Positions 23,388 to 32,203 of a DNA stretch of 32,523 nucleotides are shown one piece after another. A program made the translations under genes and the position numbers. Source of the DNA: Prevotella sp. (GTDB lineage: Bacteria; Bacteroidota; Bacteroidia; Bacteroidales; Bacteroidaceae); assembly GCA_017557185.1 (NCBI GenBank), contig JAFZAP010000025.1, positions 1-32,523 on the forward strand. Direction: 5' to 3'. The stretch's first letter is position 1. Each line of letters opens with the position of its first letter. The notes under the pieces were generated by a model. It saw only the letters and a list, made by a program, of their open reading frames with translations. It did no database searches and was not told the DNA's origin.

Positions 23388-23466
23388 AAAGGTAGTACTT
23401 TTTCATAGGATAAGAAAAAGGACACTGCTGTTTTGATTGTTAAAATTCTGACTATCTGACATTTTG
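23387..23466 (-). promoter_or_regulatory. pyrG operon promoter with two-box upstream element
   Basis: Read on the minus strand: CAAAATGTCA (23466-23457), 11 bp, TTTTAACAAT (23445-23436), 41 bp, then -7 box TACCTTTG (23394-23387). There is no TTG at the -33 position, which suggests dependence on an activator. The same spacing is found at gltB and at 31968-32047. Confidence 0.7.
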
Positions 23467-23533
23467 TAAAGTAGAAGATGGTATTACGGGTTGTCATGCT
23501 GACACAATGAACGATTATTATGGATTTTTATAG

Positions 23534-23613
23534 CAAAATGTCAATAATGCGTTTTTTCAACAACAAAAAAACTGTCAACAATTTTGAGGCATCTGCAAAA
23601 TAATTTAATTTTG
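23534..23613 (+). promoter_or_regulatory. gltB operon promoter with two-box upstream element
   Basis: CAAAATGTCA (23534-23543), 11 bp, TTTCAACAAC (23555-23564), 41 bp, -7 box TAATTTTG (23606-23613); a -33 TTG lies at 23584-23586. The first box is the mirror image of the pyrG box at 23457-23466, the pair spanning 87 bp. A start near 23620 makes the ATG at 23657 more likely than the GTG at 23633. Confidence 0.7.
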
Positions 23614-23656
23614 CAGGCAGAAAACAGATAAGGTGAAAGATAACAGTAAGGATAAT

Positions 23657-26600
23657 ATGACAGAGGGCAAACTGCAGACAGCACTGAGAGAACAGAAGAC
23701 ACCGCGCCTTCAGCAGGGACTCTACCAACCCGCCTATGAGCACGACGCTTGTGGTGTGGGTATGGTGGTGAATATTCACGGCGGGAAAAGCCACGAACTG
23801 GTGGATAACGCACTACGCGTGTTGGAGAACATGGAGCATCGAGGCGCTGAGACACGCGACAAGACAGGCGATGGCGCTGGCATCATGTTGCAGATTCCCC
23901 ATGAATTCATCCTGTTGCAAGGCATCCCCGTGCCGGAGAAAGGCCGATATGGTACTGGACTGGTATTTCTGCCTCGCGATGAAAAAGCACAGGAGGCAAT
24001 TCTAAGCGTGATGATTGAGGAGATTGAGCGCGAAGGGTTGCAACTGATGCATGTGCGCACGGTGCCGACTTGCCCTGAGGTATTAGGCGCTGCGGCAAGA
24101 AAGGTGGAGCCGGAGATTAAGCAGATATTCGTGACGGGAGCCACTGAGCAGCAAGCAGAAACCATCGACCGCACATTATATAAAATAAGGAAAAGGATTG
24201 AGAACAGGGTGACGAAGATGGCTGACGACGGCAGGGAAACCGTCGACCGCGTGTCTTTCAACGACTTTTATATCTGTTCACTGTCGAGCAAGAACATCAT
24301 TTACAAGGGAATGTTGACAAGCGGACAGCTCAGGCGGTATTTCCCAGATTTGTCGAGTCCCTATCTGACAAGCGGCCTTGCGCTGGTGCACTCTCGCTTC
24401 TCCACCAACACATTTCCGACGTGGAGCCTGGCCCAGCCGTTCCGCTTGCTGGCTCACAACGGCGAGATCAATACCATTCGTGGCAATCGCGGATGGATGA
24501 AAGCTCGCGAAAGCGTCCTGAGCAGTGAGACTCTGGGTGATATCAAGGACCTATGCCCCATCGTGCAGGAGGGCATGAGCGATTCCGCCAGTTTGGACAA
24601 CGTGTTTGAGTTTCTCATGATGAGCGGACTTAGTCTGCCACAGGCCATCGCAATTTTAGTGCCAGAGAGTTTTAATGACAAGAACCCCATCTCGGAAGAC
24701 CTGAAGGCGTTCTACGAATATCACTCCATATTGATGGAACCGTGGGACGGCCCTGCAGCACTACTGTTCAGCGACGGCCGCTATGCAGGCGGAATGCTTG
24801 ACCGAAACGGATTGCGTCCCAGTCGCTACACAATAACAAAACAAGGAATGATGGTAGTAGCTAGCGAGGTGGGCGTGATGGACTTCGAGCCTGGCGACGT
24901 GGTGAGCAAGGGTCGCCTGCAGCCAGGTAAGATTCTGCTTATCGACACGCAGGAAGGCAAAATCTACTATGATGGCGAAATCAAGGAGCAATTAGCAAAG
25001 GCACATCCCTATCGCGACTGGCTCAGCGAGAACCGCGTGCAACTGGAGAAACTGAAGAGTGGCCGAAAGGTGGAGAACGGTTTGGGCGACCTGGAACAGA
25101 AACTCGTGGCGTTCGGCTTCGGACAGGAAGACATTGATAAGACGATTACCCCGATGGCAACAACAGGACGGGAGCCTGTGGCAGCGATGGGTAACGACAC
25201 TCCGCTGGCGGTCGTCAGCGATCGTCCGCAGGTCTTCTTTAATTATTTCCGTCAGCAGTTCGCACAGGTGACGAACCCCGCCATCGACCCGATTCGCGAA
25301 GAACTGGTGATGTCGTTGACGGAGTATATCGGTGCCGTTGGAACAAACATTCTGACACCCGATGCAAGCAATTGTAAGATGGTTCGTCTGCCGCAACCTG
25401 TATTGACCAACACACAACTCGACATATTATGTAACATCCGCTACAAGGGCTTCAAGACGAAGAAGTTGGCGATGCTTTTTGAGATTGCCCAAGGCGAGGG
25501 CGGCCTGCGCCAGGCACTCCATGAACTCTGCAAAGAGGCAGAGGCTAGTGTGGACGAGGGTGTGAACTATATCATCCTCTCTGACCGCGACATTGATGAA
25601 AAACATGCGGCAATTCCTTCGCTGCTGGCTGTTTCGGCTGTGCACCACTATCTGATTAGCGTGGGTAAGCGTGTTCAGACAGCCCTGATTGTAGAGAGCG
25701 GTGAGATTCGCGAAACGATGCACGCAGCCTTGTTGCTGGGCTACGGTGCAAGTGCGCTGTGTCCGTATGTGACATTCGCTATCCTCGACGATCTCGTGAA
25801 GAAGCACAAGATTCAAGAGGAGTATGCTACCGCTGAGAAGAACTACATCAAGGCGGTCGACAAAGGATTGAAAAAGATCATGTCGAAGATGGGTATTTCG
25901 ACCATCCGCAGTTATCGGGGCGCGAAGATCTTCGAGAGCATCGGGCTGAGCGAGGACTTGCTGAGGAGGTACTTCGGCACAGACACAAGTACTATCGGTG
26001 GCATCGGACTGAAGGAAATAGCGAGGGACGCGATAAGGCTGCATGAAAAGAGCCTCACCCCCAGCCCAAAGGGCGAGGGGAAAGGTTTCCTTCCTAACAA
26101 TGGTCAGTTCTCGTGGCGTAAGGATGGTATCAAGCATGCCTGGAATCCTGAGACGATTGCGAAGCTGCAACTGGCGACGCGACAGGGCTACTACGAGAAA
26201 TTCAAGGATTGGGCAAAACTCGTTGATGAGAAAGAATCGCCTATCTTTATCCGCGACTTTTTCGGTTGGAAGAAGGCTACGAAGCCCACACCTATCGACG
26301 AGGTAGAACCTGTGGAAAGTATCGTCAGGCATTTTGTGACGGGTGCTATGTCGTTTGGCGCGCTGAGCAAAGAGGCCCACGAGGCATTAGCGTTAGCAAT
26401 GAACAAACTCGGCACGCGCAGCAACACTGGCGAGGGCGGTGAGGACAACGTCCGCTATCATACGGAGGTTGATGGTGTTTCTCTGTCAAGCAAGACCAAG
26501 CAGATAGCCAGCGGACGCTTTGGCGTGACGACAGAATATCTGGTGAATGCCGAGGAAATACAAATCAAGGTCGCCCAGGGTGCAAAACCGGGTGAAGGCG

Positions 26601-28240
26601 GACAGTTGCCTGGTTTCAAGGTGAATGGCATCATCGCCAAGACTCGCAACGCTATGCCCGGCATCTCGCTGATTTCACCACCCCCACATCACGACATCTA
26701 CAGCATTGAGGATTTGGCTCAGCTTATCTTCGACTTGAAGAACGTGAACCCCACAGCTGCGGTCAGCGTGAAACTCGTGGCCGAGAGTGGTGTGGGAACG
26801 ATTGCCGCGGGTGTGGCGAAGGCCAAGGCCGACCTCATCGTGATTAGCGGAGCCGAAGGAGGAACGGGTGCATCACCCGTATCAAGTATGCGATTTGCAG
26901 GCATCAGCCCTGAGATTGGACTCGCCGAGACGCAGCAGACACTTGTACGCAACGGACTGAGGAACCAGGTGCGCCTGCAGACCGACGGTCAGCTGAAGAC
27001 CGCGAAGGACGTTATCATTATGGCAATGCTTGGCGCCGACGAGTTCTCGTTCGGCACACTGCCGTTGATTGTTCTCGGATGCGTGATGATGAGGAAATGC
27101 AACACAAACACCTGTCCGATGGGTGTGGCAACGCAGGATCCAGAGCTTCGGAAGCACTTCGAGGGACGCGCCGAATACGTGGTGAATTTCTTCACGTTCC
27201 TCGCTGAACAGGTGCGGGAATATCTGAGCGAAATCGGTGTGCATAGCCTGAAGGAGATTATCGGACACACGGAGCTTATCGAGGTAGATACCGTTAACGC
27301 CACCGATAAGCAGAAGACTATTGACTTCGGTCGCTTGCTGCATCAGCCAGAGACGGACCGTGCCCTCTATTGGGATCGCGGCGAATTTACGAAGGTGACC
27401 AGCGTTAAGGACGAGGAAATCATAAAAGCTGCCGCGAACGCTATCGACAGACAGGAAGAAATCACCCTCGACTACTCTATTCGCAACACCGACCGCGCCG
27501 TGGGTACGATGCTCTCAGGAGTCATCGCAAAGAAATACGGTGAAGCAGGTTTGCCCGAAGGTACTATCAACATCAAATTCAAGGGATCGGCTGGCCAAAG
27601 CTTCGGCGCGTTTGCGGTGAAAGGCGTGAACCTGAAACTCGAGGGCGAGTGCAACGATTATTTCGGCAAGGGTCTCTCGGGCGGTCGCATCAGCATTCTT
27701 CCTCCTGCACGTAGTAGCAAGGACTTCCGTGCAGAAGATAACATCATCGCAGGAAACACAGGACTTTATGGCGCCACTTCCGGAGAAATGTTCATCAACG
27801 GAAAGGTGGGTGAGCGCTTTGGTGTGCGCAACTCGGGTGCTATCGCCGTCATCGAGGGCGCTGGCGACCACTGTTGTGAGTACATGACAGGCGGTCGCGT
27901 GGTAGTGCTTGGTAAGACTGGGCGTAACTTCGCAGCTGGTATGTCGGGCGGTGTGGCCTATGTCTACGACCCCGATCATTCCTTCGACTACTTCTGCAAT
28001 ATGGATATGGTGGAACTCTCGCTCATCGAGGACAGCACGAGCCGCAAAGAACTACTCGAACTCATTCGCCAGCACTATCTGCATACTGGTTCGGCGCTGG
28101 CAGGACGGATGCTCGACAACTTCTCGAAGTATGTTGATGACTTCATTCAGGTATTGCCTATTGAATATAAGCGCGTGTTGGAGGAGGAGAAGATGGCACG
28201 GCTGCATGAGAAGATTGCCGACATCCAGCGAGAATATTAA
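23657..28240 (+). CDS. gltB: Glutamate synthase, large (alpha) subunit
   Basis: Protein of 1527 residues from the ATG at 23657, which follows AAGGA; an in-frame GTG at 23633 would leave hardly any leader. The glutaminase nucleophile is the Cys of EHDACGVG (residue 32), exposed in this family by removal of a short propeptide. The FMN-binding synthase domain carries the 3Fe-4S cysteines C1142, C1148 and C1153 (CVMMRKCNTNTC). The C-terminal beta-helix shows the G-rich repeats (GGRVVVLGKTGRNFAAGMSGG). With GltD it transfers glutamine amide nitrogen to 2-oxoglutarate. A repeat-derived peptide ([13 protein letters not shown], about residue 800) sits between the central and FMN domains. It leads the gltB-gltD-dapF-dapL series, divergent from pyrG. 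Confidence 0.96.
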   Translation: MTEGKLQTALREQKTPRLQQGLYQPAYEHDACGVGMVVNIHGGKSHELVDNALRVLENMEHRGAETRDKTGDGAGIMLQIPHEFILLQGIPVPEKGRYGTGLVFLPRDEKAQEAILSVMIEEIEREGLQLMHVRTVPTCPEVLGAAARKVEPEIKQIFVTGATEQQAETIDRTLYKIRKRIENRVTKMADDGRETVDRVSFNDFYICSLSSKNIIYKGMLTSGQLRRYFPDLSSPYLTSGLALVHSRFSTNTFPTWSLAQPFRLLAHNGEINTIRGNRGWMKARESVLSSETLGDIKDLCPIVQEGMSDSASLDNVFEFLMMSGLSLPQAIAILVPESFNDKNPISEDLKAFYEYHSILMEPWDGPAALLFSDGRYAGGMLDRNGLRPSRYTITKQGMMVVASEVGVMDFEPGDVVSKGRLQPGKILLIDTQEGKIYYDGEIKEQLAKAHPYRDWLSENRVQLEKLKSGRKVENGLGDLEQKLVAFGFGQEDIDKTITPMATTGREPVAAMGNDTPLAVVSDRPQVFFNYFRQQFAQVTNPAIDPIREELVMSLTEYIGAVGTNILTPDASNCKMVRLPQPVLTNTQLDILCNIRYKGFKTKKLAMLFEIAQGEGGLRQALHELCKEAEASVDEGVNYIILSDRDIDEKHAAIPSLLAVSAVHHYLISVGKRVQTALIVESGEIRETMHAALLLGYGASALCPYVTFAILDDLVKKHKIQEEYATAEKNYIKAVDKGLKKIMSKMGISTIRSYRGAKIFESIGLSEDLLRRYFGTDTSTIGGIGLKEIARDAIRLHEKSLTPSPKGEGKGFLPNNGQFSWRKDGIKHAWNPETIAKLQLATRQGYYEKFKDWAKLVDEKESPIFIRDFFGWKKATKPTPIDEVEPVESIVRHFVTGAMSFGALSKEAHEALALAMNKLGTRSNTGEGGEDNVRYHTEVDGVSLSSKTKQIASGRFGVTTEYLVNAEEIQIKVAQGAKPGEGGQLPGFKVNGIIAKTRNAMPGISLISPPPHHDIYSIEDLAQLIFDLKNVNPTAAVSVKLVAESGVGTIAAGVAKAKADLIVISGAEGGTGASPVSSMRFAGISPEIGLAETQQTLVRNGLRNQVRLQTDGQLKTAKDVIIMAMLGADEFSFGTLPLIVLGCVMMRKCNTNTCPMGVATQDPELRKHFEGRAEYVVNFFTFLAEQVREYLSEIGVHSLKEIIGHTELIEVDTVNATDKQKTIDFGRLLHQPETDRALYWDRGEFTKVTSVKDEEIIKAAANAIDRQEEITLDYSIRNTDRAVGTMLSGVIAKKYGEAGLPEGTINIKFKGSAGQSFGAFAVKGVNLKLEGECNDYFGKGLSGGRISILPPARSSKDFRAEDNIIAGNTGLYGATSGEMFINGKVGERFGVRNSGAIAVIEGAGDHCCEYMTGGRVVVLGKTGRNFAAGMSGGVAYVYDPDHSFDYFCNMDMVELSLIEDSTSRKELLELIRQHYLHTGSALAGRMLDNFSKYVDDFIQVLPIEYKRVLEEEKMARLHEKIADIQREY
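26045..26088. repeat. C/G-rich repeat inside gltB
   Basis: GCCTCACCCCCAGCCC followed by AAAGGGCGAGGGGAAAGG matches the intergenic family at 12482, 13338 (reverse) and 31849. It adds about 13 residues, in frame, before LPNNGQFSWRKDG. Confidence 0.7.
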
Positions 28241-28262
28241 TTATCAATTATCAATTGTTATC
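28241..28262. repeat. TTATCAATTATCAATTG spacer between gltB and gltD
   Basis: The 22-bp spacer is a tandem AATTATC repeat. The same unit fills the dapF-dapL spacer, and a derivative encodes [12 protein letters not shown] within gltD (28911-28944). Confidence 0.65.
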
Positions 28263-29642
28263 ATGGGAAATCCGAAAGCATTTTTAGAGATACACCGCCA
28301 GGAAGCTGGATACCGTCCGGTCAATGACAGAATTCACGATTTCGGCGAGGTGGAGCAGACGCTCAACACGCATCTTCGCCGTGAACAGGCCAGCCGCTGC
28401 ATGGATTGCGGCGTGCCCTTCTGTCACTGGGCTTGTCCGTTGGGCAACAAGGCACCCGAATGGAACGACGCATTGTATCGCGGCTACTGGGAACAGGCTT
28501 TCCGCCTGCTCACCAGCACCAACCCTTTCCCGGAATTCACGGGCCGCATCTGTCCTGCCCTCTGCGAGAAGGCATGTGTACTGAACCGCTTCAACCACGA
28601 GCCGACGACCAATCGCGAGGACGAATGCGCCATCATAGAGGCTGCCTTCCGCGAAGGCTATATCAAACCCCGCATACCTGTAAGGAATGGAAAGCATGTG
28701 GCGGTCATCGGTGCCGGCCCTGCAGGACTCGTTGCTGCCAACGACCTCAACCAGATGGGCTATAGCGTCACCGTATTCGAGAAGAACGAAGCTGCCGGCG
28801 GACTCCTTCGCTATGGCATTCCCAATTTCAAGCTGAACAAGGCCGTCATCGACCGTCGCCTGCAACTGCTGGAACAAGAGGGTATTAAGTTTGTCTACGG
28901 CTGTGCTGTAGAAATTGATAATGGAGAATTGAAAATTGATAATGGCTCTGATAGCGCAGCCAATCATGATCCATACGACGCCATCGTCATCGCCACCGGC
29001 ACTCCCGCCGCTCGTGACCTCAAGGCTCCCGGACGCGACCTGAAGGGCGTTCACTTTGCACTCGAACTGCTCTCCCAGCAGAACCGCGTCCTTGCCGGCA
29101 TGGAATTTACGAAGGAAGAGCGTATCACCGCCAAAGGCAAGGATGTGCTCGTGATCGGTGGTGGCGACACAGGCAGCGACTGCATCGGCACCGCCCATCG
29201 TCAGGGATGTAAGAGTGTGACGCAAATAGAAATCATGCCGCGACCCGTTGAAGGGCCCGACGACCCGCAGAATCCTTGGCCCAATTGGCCCCGCACCCTC
29301 AAGACCACCTCGTCGCATGAAGAGGGTTGCACCCGCCGCTGGAATATCAACACCCTTGAGTTTCTGGGCGAGAACGGAAAACTGACGGGAGTTCGTGTAC
29401 AGGAAATAGACTGGGAGCCCAATCCCGAAGGTGGTCGGCCGCTGATGGTGGAGAAAGGTAAGCCGGAAATCATCAAGGCCGAACTCGTTTTGCTGGCGAT
29501 GGGATTCCTGAAGCCCGAACATCCGCAGTATCCTGAGAATGTCTTCGTCTGCGGTGATGCCGCCAATGGTGCCTCACTTGTTGTCCGCGCTATGGCCAGC
29601 GGCCGCCAGACTGCCATAAAAGTAAATGATTATCTGAAATGA
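28263..29642 (+). CDS. gltD: Glutamate synthase, small (beta) subunit
   Basis: Protein of 459 residues from the ATG at 28263; the longer frame to 27909 overlaps gltB and is not supported. The N-terminal cysteine clusters ([13 protein letters not shown] and CPALCEKAC) bind 4Fe-4S centres. The first dinucleotide fold is [17 protein letters not shown] (FAD) and the second [13 protein letters not shown] (NAD(P)H); [19 protein letters not shown] closes the FAD site. It passes electrons from NAD(P)H to GltB. A short internal tandem ([12 protein letters not shown]) comes from the AATTGATAATG repeat family. Its stop shares the ATGA with the dapF start, showing translational coupling. Confidence 0.95.
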   Translation: MGNPKAFLEIHRQEAGYRPVNDRIHDFGEVEQTLNTHLRREQASRCMDCGVPFCHWACPLGNKAPEWNDALYRGYWEQAFRLLTSTNPFPEFTGRICPALCEKACVLNRFNHEPTTNREDECAIIEAAFREGYIKPRIPVRNGKHVAVIGAGPAGLVAANDLNQMGYSVTVFEKNEAAGGLLRYGIPNFKLNKAVIDRRLQLLEQEGIKFVYGCAVEIDNGELKIDNGSDSAANHDPYDAIVIATGTPAARDLKAPGRDLKGVHFALELLSQQNRVLAGMEFTKEERITAKGKDVLVIGGGDTGSDCIGTAHRQGCKSVTQIEIMPRPVEGPDDPQNPWPNWPRTLKTTSSHEEGCTRRWNINTLEFLGENGKLTGVRVQEIDWEPNPEGGRPLMVEKGKPEIIKAELVLLAMGFLKPEHPQYPENVFVCGDAANGASLVVRAMASGRQTAIKVNDYLK

Positions 29643-30571
29643 GCAAGATTCAATTCACCAAGATGCACGGCTGTGGCAACGACTACATCTACGTCAATGC
29701 CATGCTTTACCACATCCCCGACCCGAAGGCTGCTGCTATCGCGTGGAGCGACCGCCACAAGGGCATCGGCTCCGATGGATTGGTACTCATCGACCGCTCG
29801 CCCATTCCCGAGGCCGACTACTCTATGCGCATCTTCAATGCCGACGGCAGCGAAGCCATGATGTGCGGCAATGCATCAAGGTGTATAGGGAAATATCTCT
29901 ATGAACGGGGACTCTCCGACAAGACCCAGATTAAACTACTCACGATGTCGGGCGTCAAAACATTGTCGTTGCATGTAAGCGATGGTATTGTTGAAAGCGT
30001 CACGGTCGATATGTTGGAACCTGTATTGGAGGACGAGCGCCTGTTTAACCCACAAATCGCGAAGAGTCTATCTACTCCCCTCGCCCTTCATGTTCCCCTC
30101 GCCCCTCATGTTCCCCTCGCCCTTCGGAGAGGGGGTAGGGGTGAGGCCGGGGTTAGGGGTGAGGCCGGGGCTGGGGGTGAGGCTGCTGTTTTTGTCTCGA
30201 TGGGCAATCCACACTACGTCATCTTCACCGACGATGTCGATCAGGTGGGCGAGACAGGACGCATCCTCGAACATCATCCTGCCTTCCCGCAGCGCTGCAA
30301 TATCGAGTTCGCTCAGGTCATCCCTCCCTCGGAGGGACAGGAGGCGGGTATCCGCACGCGCGTCTGGGAGCGTGGCTCAGGTATCACGCAGGCCTGTGGC
30401 ACAGGAGCCTGTGCTACGGCTGTAGCCGCTGCCGTCACAGGCCGTGCGGGGCGCAGTTCGCAAATCGTGATGGATGGCGGCACCCTCCACATCGAGTGGC
30501 GCGAGTCAGACAATCACGTCTATATGACCGGCCCTGCCGCCTTCGTCTTCGACGGAGAGATAGAACTCTAA
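29639..30571 (+). CDS. dapF: Diaminopimelate epimerase with repeat insertion
   Basis: Protein of 310 residues, about 40 more than usual. The two catalytic cysteines are Cys76 (MMCGNASR) and Cys253 (QACGTGACA), which swap protons at the alpha carbon to turn LL- into meso-diaminopimelate for lysine and peptidoglycan. [29 protein letters not shown] and RVWERGSG are all in place. Residues about 143-182 ([20 protein letters not shown], then GEAG repeats) are encoded by dispersed C/G-rich repeats and lie in the hinge between the two lobes. A smaller SEGQEAG insertion is at 232-238. It overlaps gltD by 4 nt and precedes dapL, the step before it in the DapL pathway. Confidence 0.94.
   Translation: MSKIQFTKMHGCGNDYIYVNAMLYHIPDPKAAAIAWSDRHKGIGSDGLVLIDRSPIPEADYSMRIFNADGSEAMMCGNASRCIGKYLYERGLSDKTQIKLLTMSGVKTLSLHVSDGIVESVTVDMLEPVLEDERLFNPQIAKSLSTPLALHVPLAPHVPLALRRGGRGEAGVRGEAGAGGEAAVFVSMGNPHYVIFTDDVDQVGETGRILEHHPAFPQRCNIEFAQVIPPSEGQEAGIRTRVWERGSGITQACGTGACATAVAAAVTGRAGRSSQIVMDGGTLHIEWRESDNHVYMTGPAAFVFDGEIEL
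30067..30185. repeat. Tandem C/G-rich repeats inside dapF
   Basis: Three tandem CCCCTCGCCCTTCATGTT-like units are followed by inverted GGGGTAGGGGTGAGGCCGGG units, three copies in tandem. Both halves belong to the CCTCACCCC family seen between genes. The total length keeps the frame, and copy number could vary between strains. Confidence 0.75.
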
Positions 30572-30608
30572 CTATCAACTATCAATTGTCAATTATCAAT
30601 TAGAATAT
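30572..30608. repeat. TATCAATT spacer between dapF and dapL
   Basis: The 37 bp are tandem CTATCAA and AATTATC units like the gltB-gltD spacer. No promoter box is evident, which suits an operon. Confidence 0.65.
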
Positions 30609-31844
30609 ATGGCTCTAGTAAACATCCACTTCCTGAATCTGCAGAACAACTACCTGTTTGCCGACATCGCCAAGAAGGTGAACGCCTTCAAGGTGATGCA
30701 CCCCAAGGCCGACGTCATCTCCCTCGGCATCGGCGACGTCACCCAGCCACTCGCCCCCGCCGTTGTAGAGGCCATGCACCGCGCTGCCCACGAGATGGGA
30801 ACCTTCAAGGGATTCCGCGGCTACGGCCCCGAGCAGGGCTACGACTTCCTGCGCGAAGCCATCCTGAAGAACGACTTCCTGCCGCGCGGTGTCCACCTCG
30901 ATATCGATGAGATCTTCATCAACGACGGCGCGAAGTCCGACACGGGCAACTTCCAGGAGCTGCTCCACTGGGACAACTACATTGGCGTCACCGACCCTAT
31001 CTACCCCGTCTATATCGACTCGAACGTGATGATCGGACGCTGCGGAACCTATCGTGACGGCCGTTGGACGAACGTGCGCTACCTGCCTACCACAGCTGAA
31101 AACGGATTTGTGCCTGAGCTGCCCAAAGGCCGTCCCGTCGACGTCATCTACCTCTGCTATCCCAACAACCCCACGGGCACTGTCATCACCAAGCCCGAAC
31201 TGCGCAAGTGGGTGAACTACGCGCTGAAGAACGATGCCCTCATCCTCTACGATGCCGCCTATCAGGCCTACATCCGCGACAAGGAGATCCCGCACAGCAT
31301 CTATGAGATACGAGGTGCCCGCAAGTGTGCCGTCGAATTCCACTCGTTCTCGAAAACCGCCGGCTTCACGGGTGTGCGCTGTGGATATACCGTGGTGCCG
31401 AAGGAGGTGAGCGTGAGCACCTTCGAGGGCGAACGCATCCCGTTGAACCAGCTGTGGCTGCGCCGACAGACAACGAAGTTCAATGGCACCAGCTACATCT
31501 CGCAGCGTGCCGCCGAGGCCATCTACACCCCCGAAGGCAAGCAGCAGATACAACAGACCATCGACTACTACATGCAGAATGCCAACCGCCTGCTCACCCG
31601 CCTTCGCGCCCTCGGCTACGAGGTCTATGGTGGTGAGAATGCACCATATATCTGGATGCGCACGCCCGACGGCATGGGTTCCTGGCAATTCTTCGAGGCT
31701 CTCCTCTATGGCGCCAGCGTCGTCTGCACCCCGGGAGTCGGCTTCGGCCCCAGCGGCGAGGGATACGTCCGCTTTACCGCCTTCGGCAGCCATGAGAGCA
31801 CGGAGGAAGCCCTTCAGCGCATCGAGGCCTGGAGTAAGGGATAA
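30609..31844 (+). CDS. dapL: LL-diaminopimelate aminotransferase
   Basis: Protein of 411 residues, the usual DapL length. It is a fold-type I aminotransferase: Lys249 in SFSKTAGFTGVRCGY would hold pyridoxal phosphate, CYPNNPTGT and FRGYGPEQGY are typical for the family, and the start MALVNIHFLNLQNNYLFADI fits DapL. It makes LL-diaminopimelate from tetrahydrodipicolinate and glutamate in one step, replacing the succinylase or acetylase route. Glutamate, its amino donor, is the product of gltBD upstream, and dapF acts on its product. Last gene of the plus-strand operon; I see no clear terminator after it. Confidence 0.95.
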   Translation: MALVNIHFLNLQNNYLFADIAKKVNAFKVMHPKADVISLGIGDVTQPLAPAVVEAMHRAAHEMGTFKGFRGYGPEQGYDFLREAILKNDFLPRGVHLDIDEIFINDGAKSDTGNFQELLHWDNYIGVTDPIYPVYIDSNVMIGRCGTYRDGRWTNVRYLPTTAENGFVPELPKGRPVDVIYLCYPNNPTGTVITKPELRKWVNYALKNDALILYDAAYQAYIRDKEIPHSIYEIRGARKCAVEFHSFSKTAGFTGVRCGYTVVPKEVSVSTFEGERIPLNQLWLRRQTTKFNGTSYISQRAAEAIYTPEGKQQIQQTIDYYMQNANRLLTRLRALGYEVYGGENAPYIWMRTPDGMGSWQFFEALLYGASVVCTPGVGFGPSGEGYVRFTAFGSHESTEEALQRIEAWSKG

Positions 31845-31890
31845 AAGCCTCACCCCAGCCCTACCTCCGTCGCGAATGGGACCCACAAGG
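31845..31890. repeat. C/G-rich repeat fragment after dapL
   Basis: AGCCTCACCCCAGCCCTACC starts four bases after the dapL stop and belongs to the CCTCACCCC family. It runs to the first TGACATTTTG box. It occupies the place where a leftward promoter would be expected by comparison with the pyrG/gltB gap. Confidence 0.6.
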
Positions 31891-32047
31891 TGACATTTTG
31901 AAATCTTTTCGTATATTCTTTCAACATTATGTAAAGAGAAGCGGGAACTAACAGGCCCTAAACTTTACAAAATGTCAGCTAAGAAAAGTTTTAACAATTA
32001 AAGAGGATGTTAGCAGATAGCTTCCTCACGGTTTTGTCGTACCTTTG
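31891..32047 (+). promoter_or_regulatory. Orphan promoter with the pyrG/gltB-type upstream element
   Basis: TGACATTTTG (31891-31900) and CAAAATGTCA (31968-31977) are inverted boxes spanning 87 bp, as in the pyrG/gltB gap. Then come 11 bp, TTTTAACAAT (31989-31998), 41 bp and the -7 box TACCTTTG (32040-32047). No -33 TTG is present. CTTTACAAAATGTCAG (31963-31978) is identical to the pyrG box with its flanks. No gene starts in the remaining 476 bp, so the promoter either serves a gene beyond the window or has been cut off by repeats. Confidence 0.65.
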
Positions 32048-32057
32048 CACCAAGAAA

Positions 32058-32155
32058 GTGAATAGTGAATAGTGAAAAATTTGCTACCGCTTCGACAAAT
32101 CTTTAAATAAGGTAATTATATACTTTTCGACCCCTCAGTTTCTCCACGGATCTCA
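32058..32155. repeat. Simple repeat and dispersed repeat copy
   Basis: Tandem AGTGAAT units at about 32058-32076 are followed, at 32110-32155, by a copy of the repeat found at 12245-12288 (shared TCAGTTTCTCCACGGATCT). No reading frame of interest is present. Confidence 0.6.
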
Positions 32156-32203
32156 TGGATTTTCACGGATTATATATTTGAACATCTATAACCACGAAAT
32201 ATG

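Noticed and set aside
27909-28262. Extended gltD start upstream of 28263
   Set aside because: The extra codons overlap the gltB 3' end in another frame and do not resemble GltD, while ATG at 28263 gives the usual N terminus.
30615-31886. 423-codon minus-strand frame opposite dapL
   Set aside because: A shadow of the high-GC dapL codons; DapL has intact motifs and normal length.
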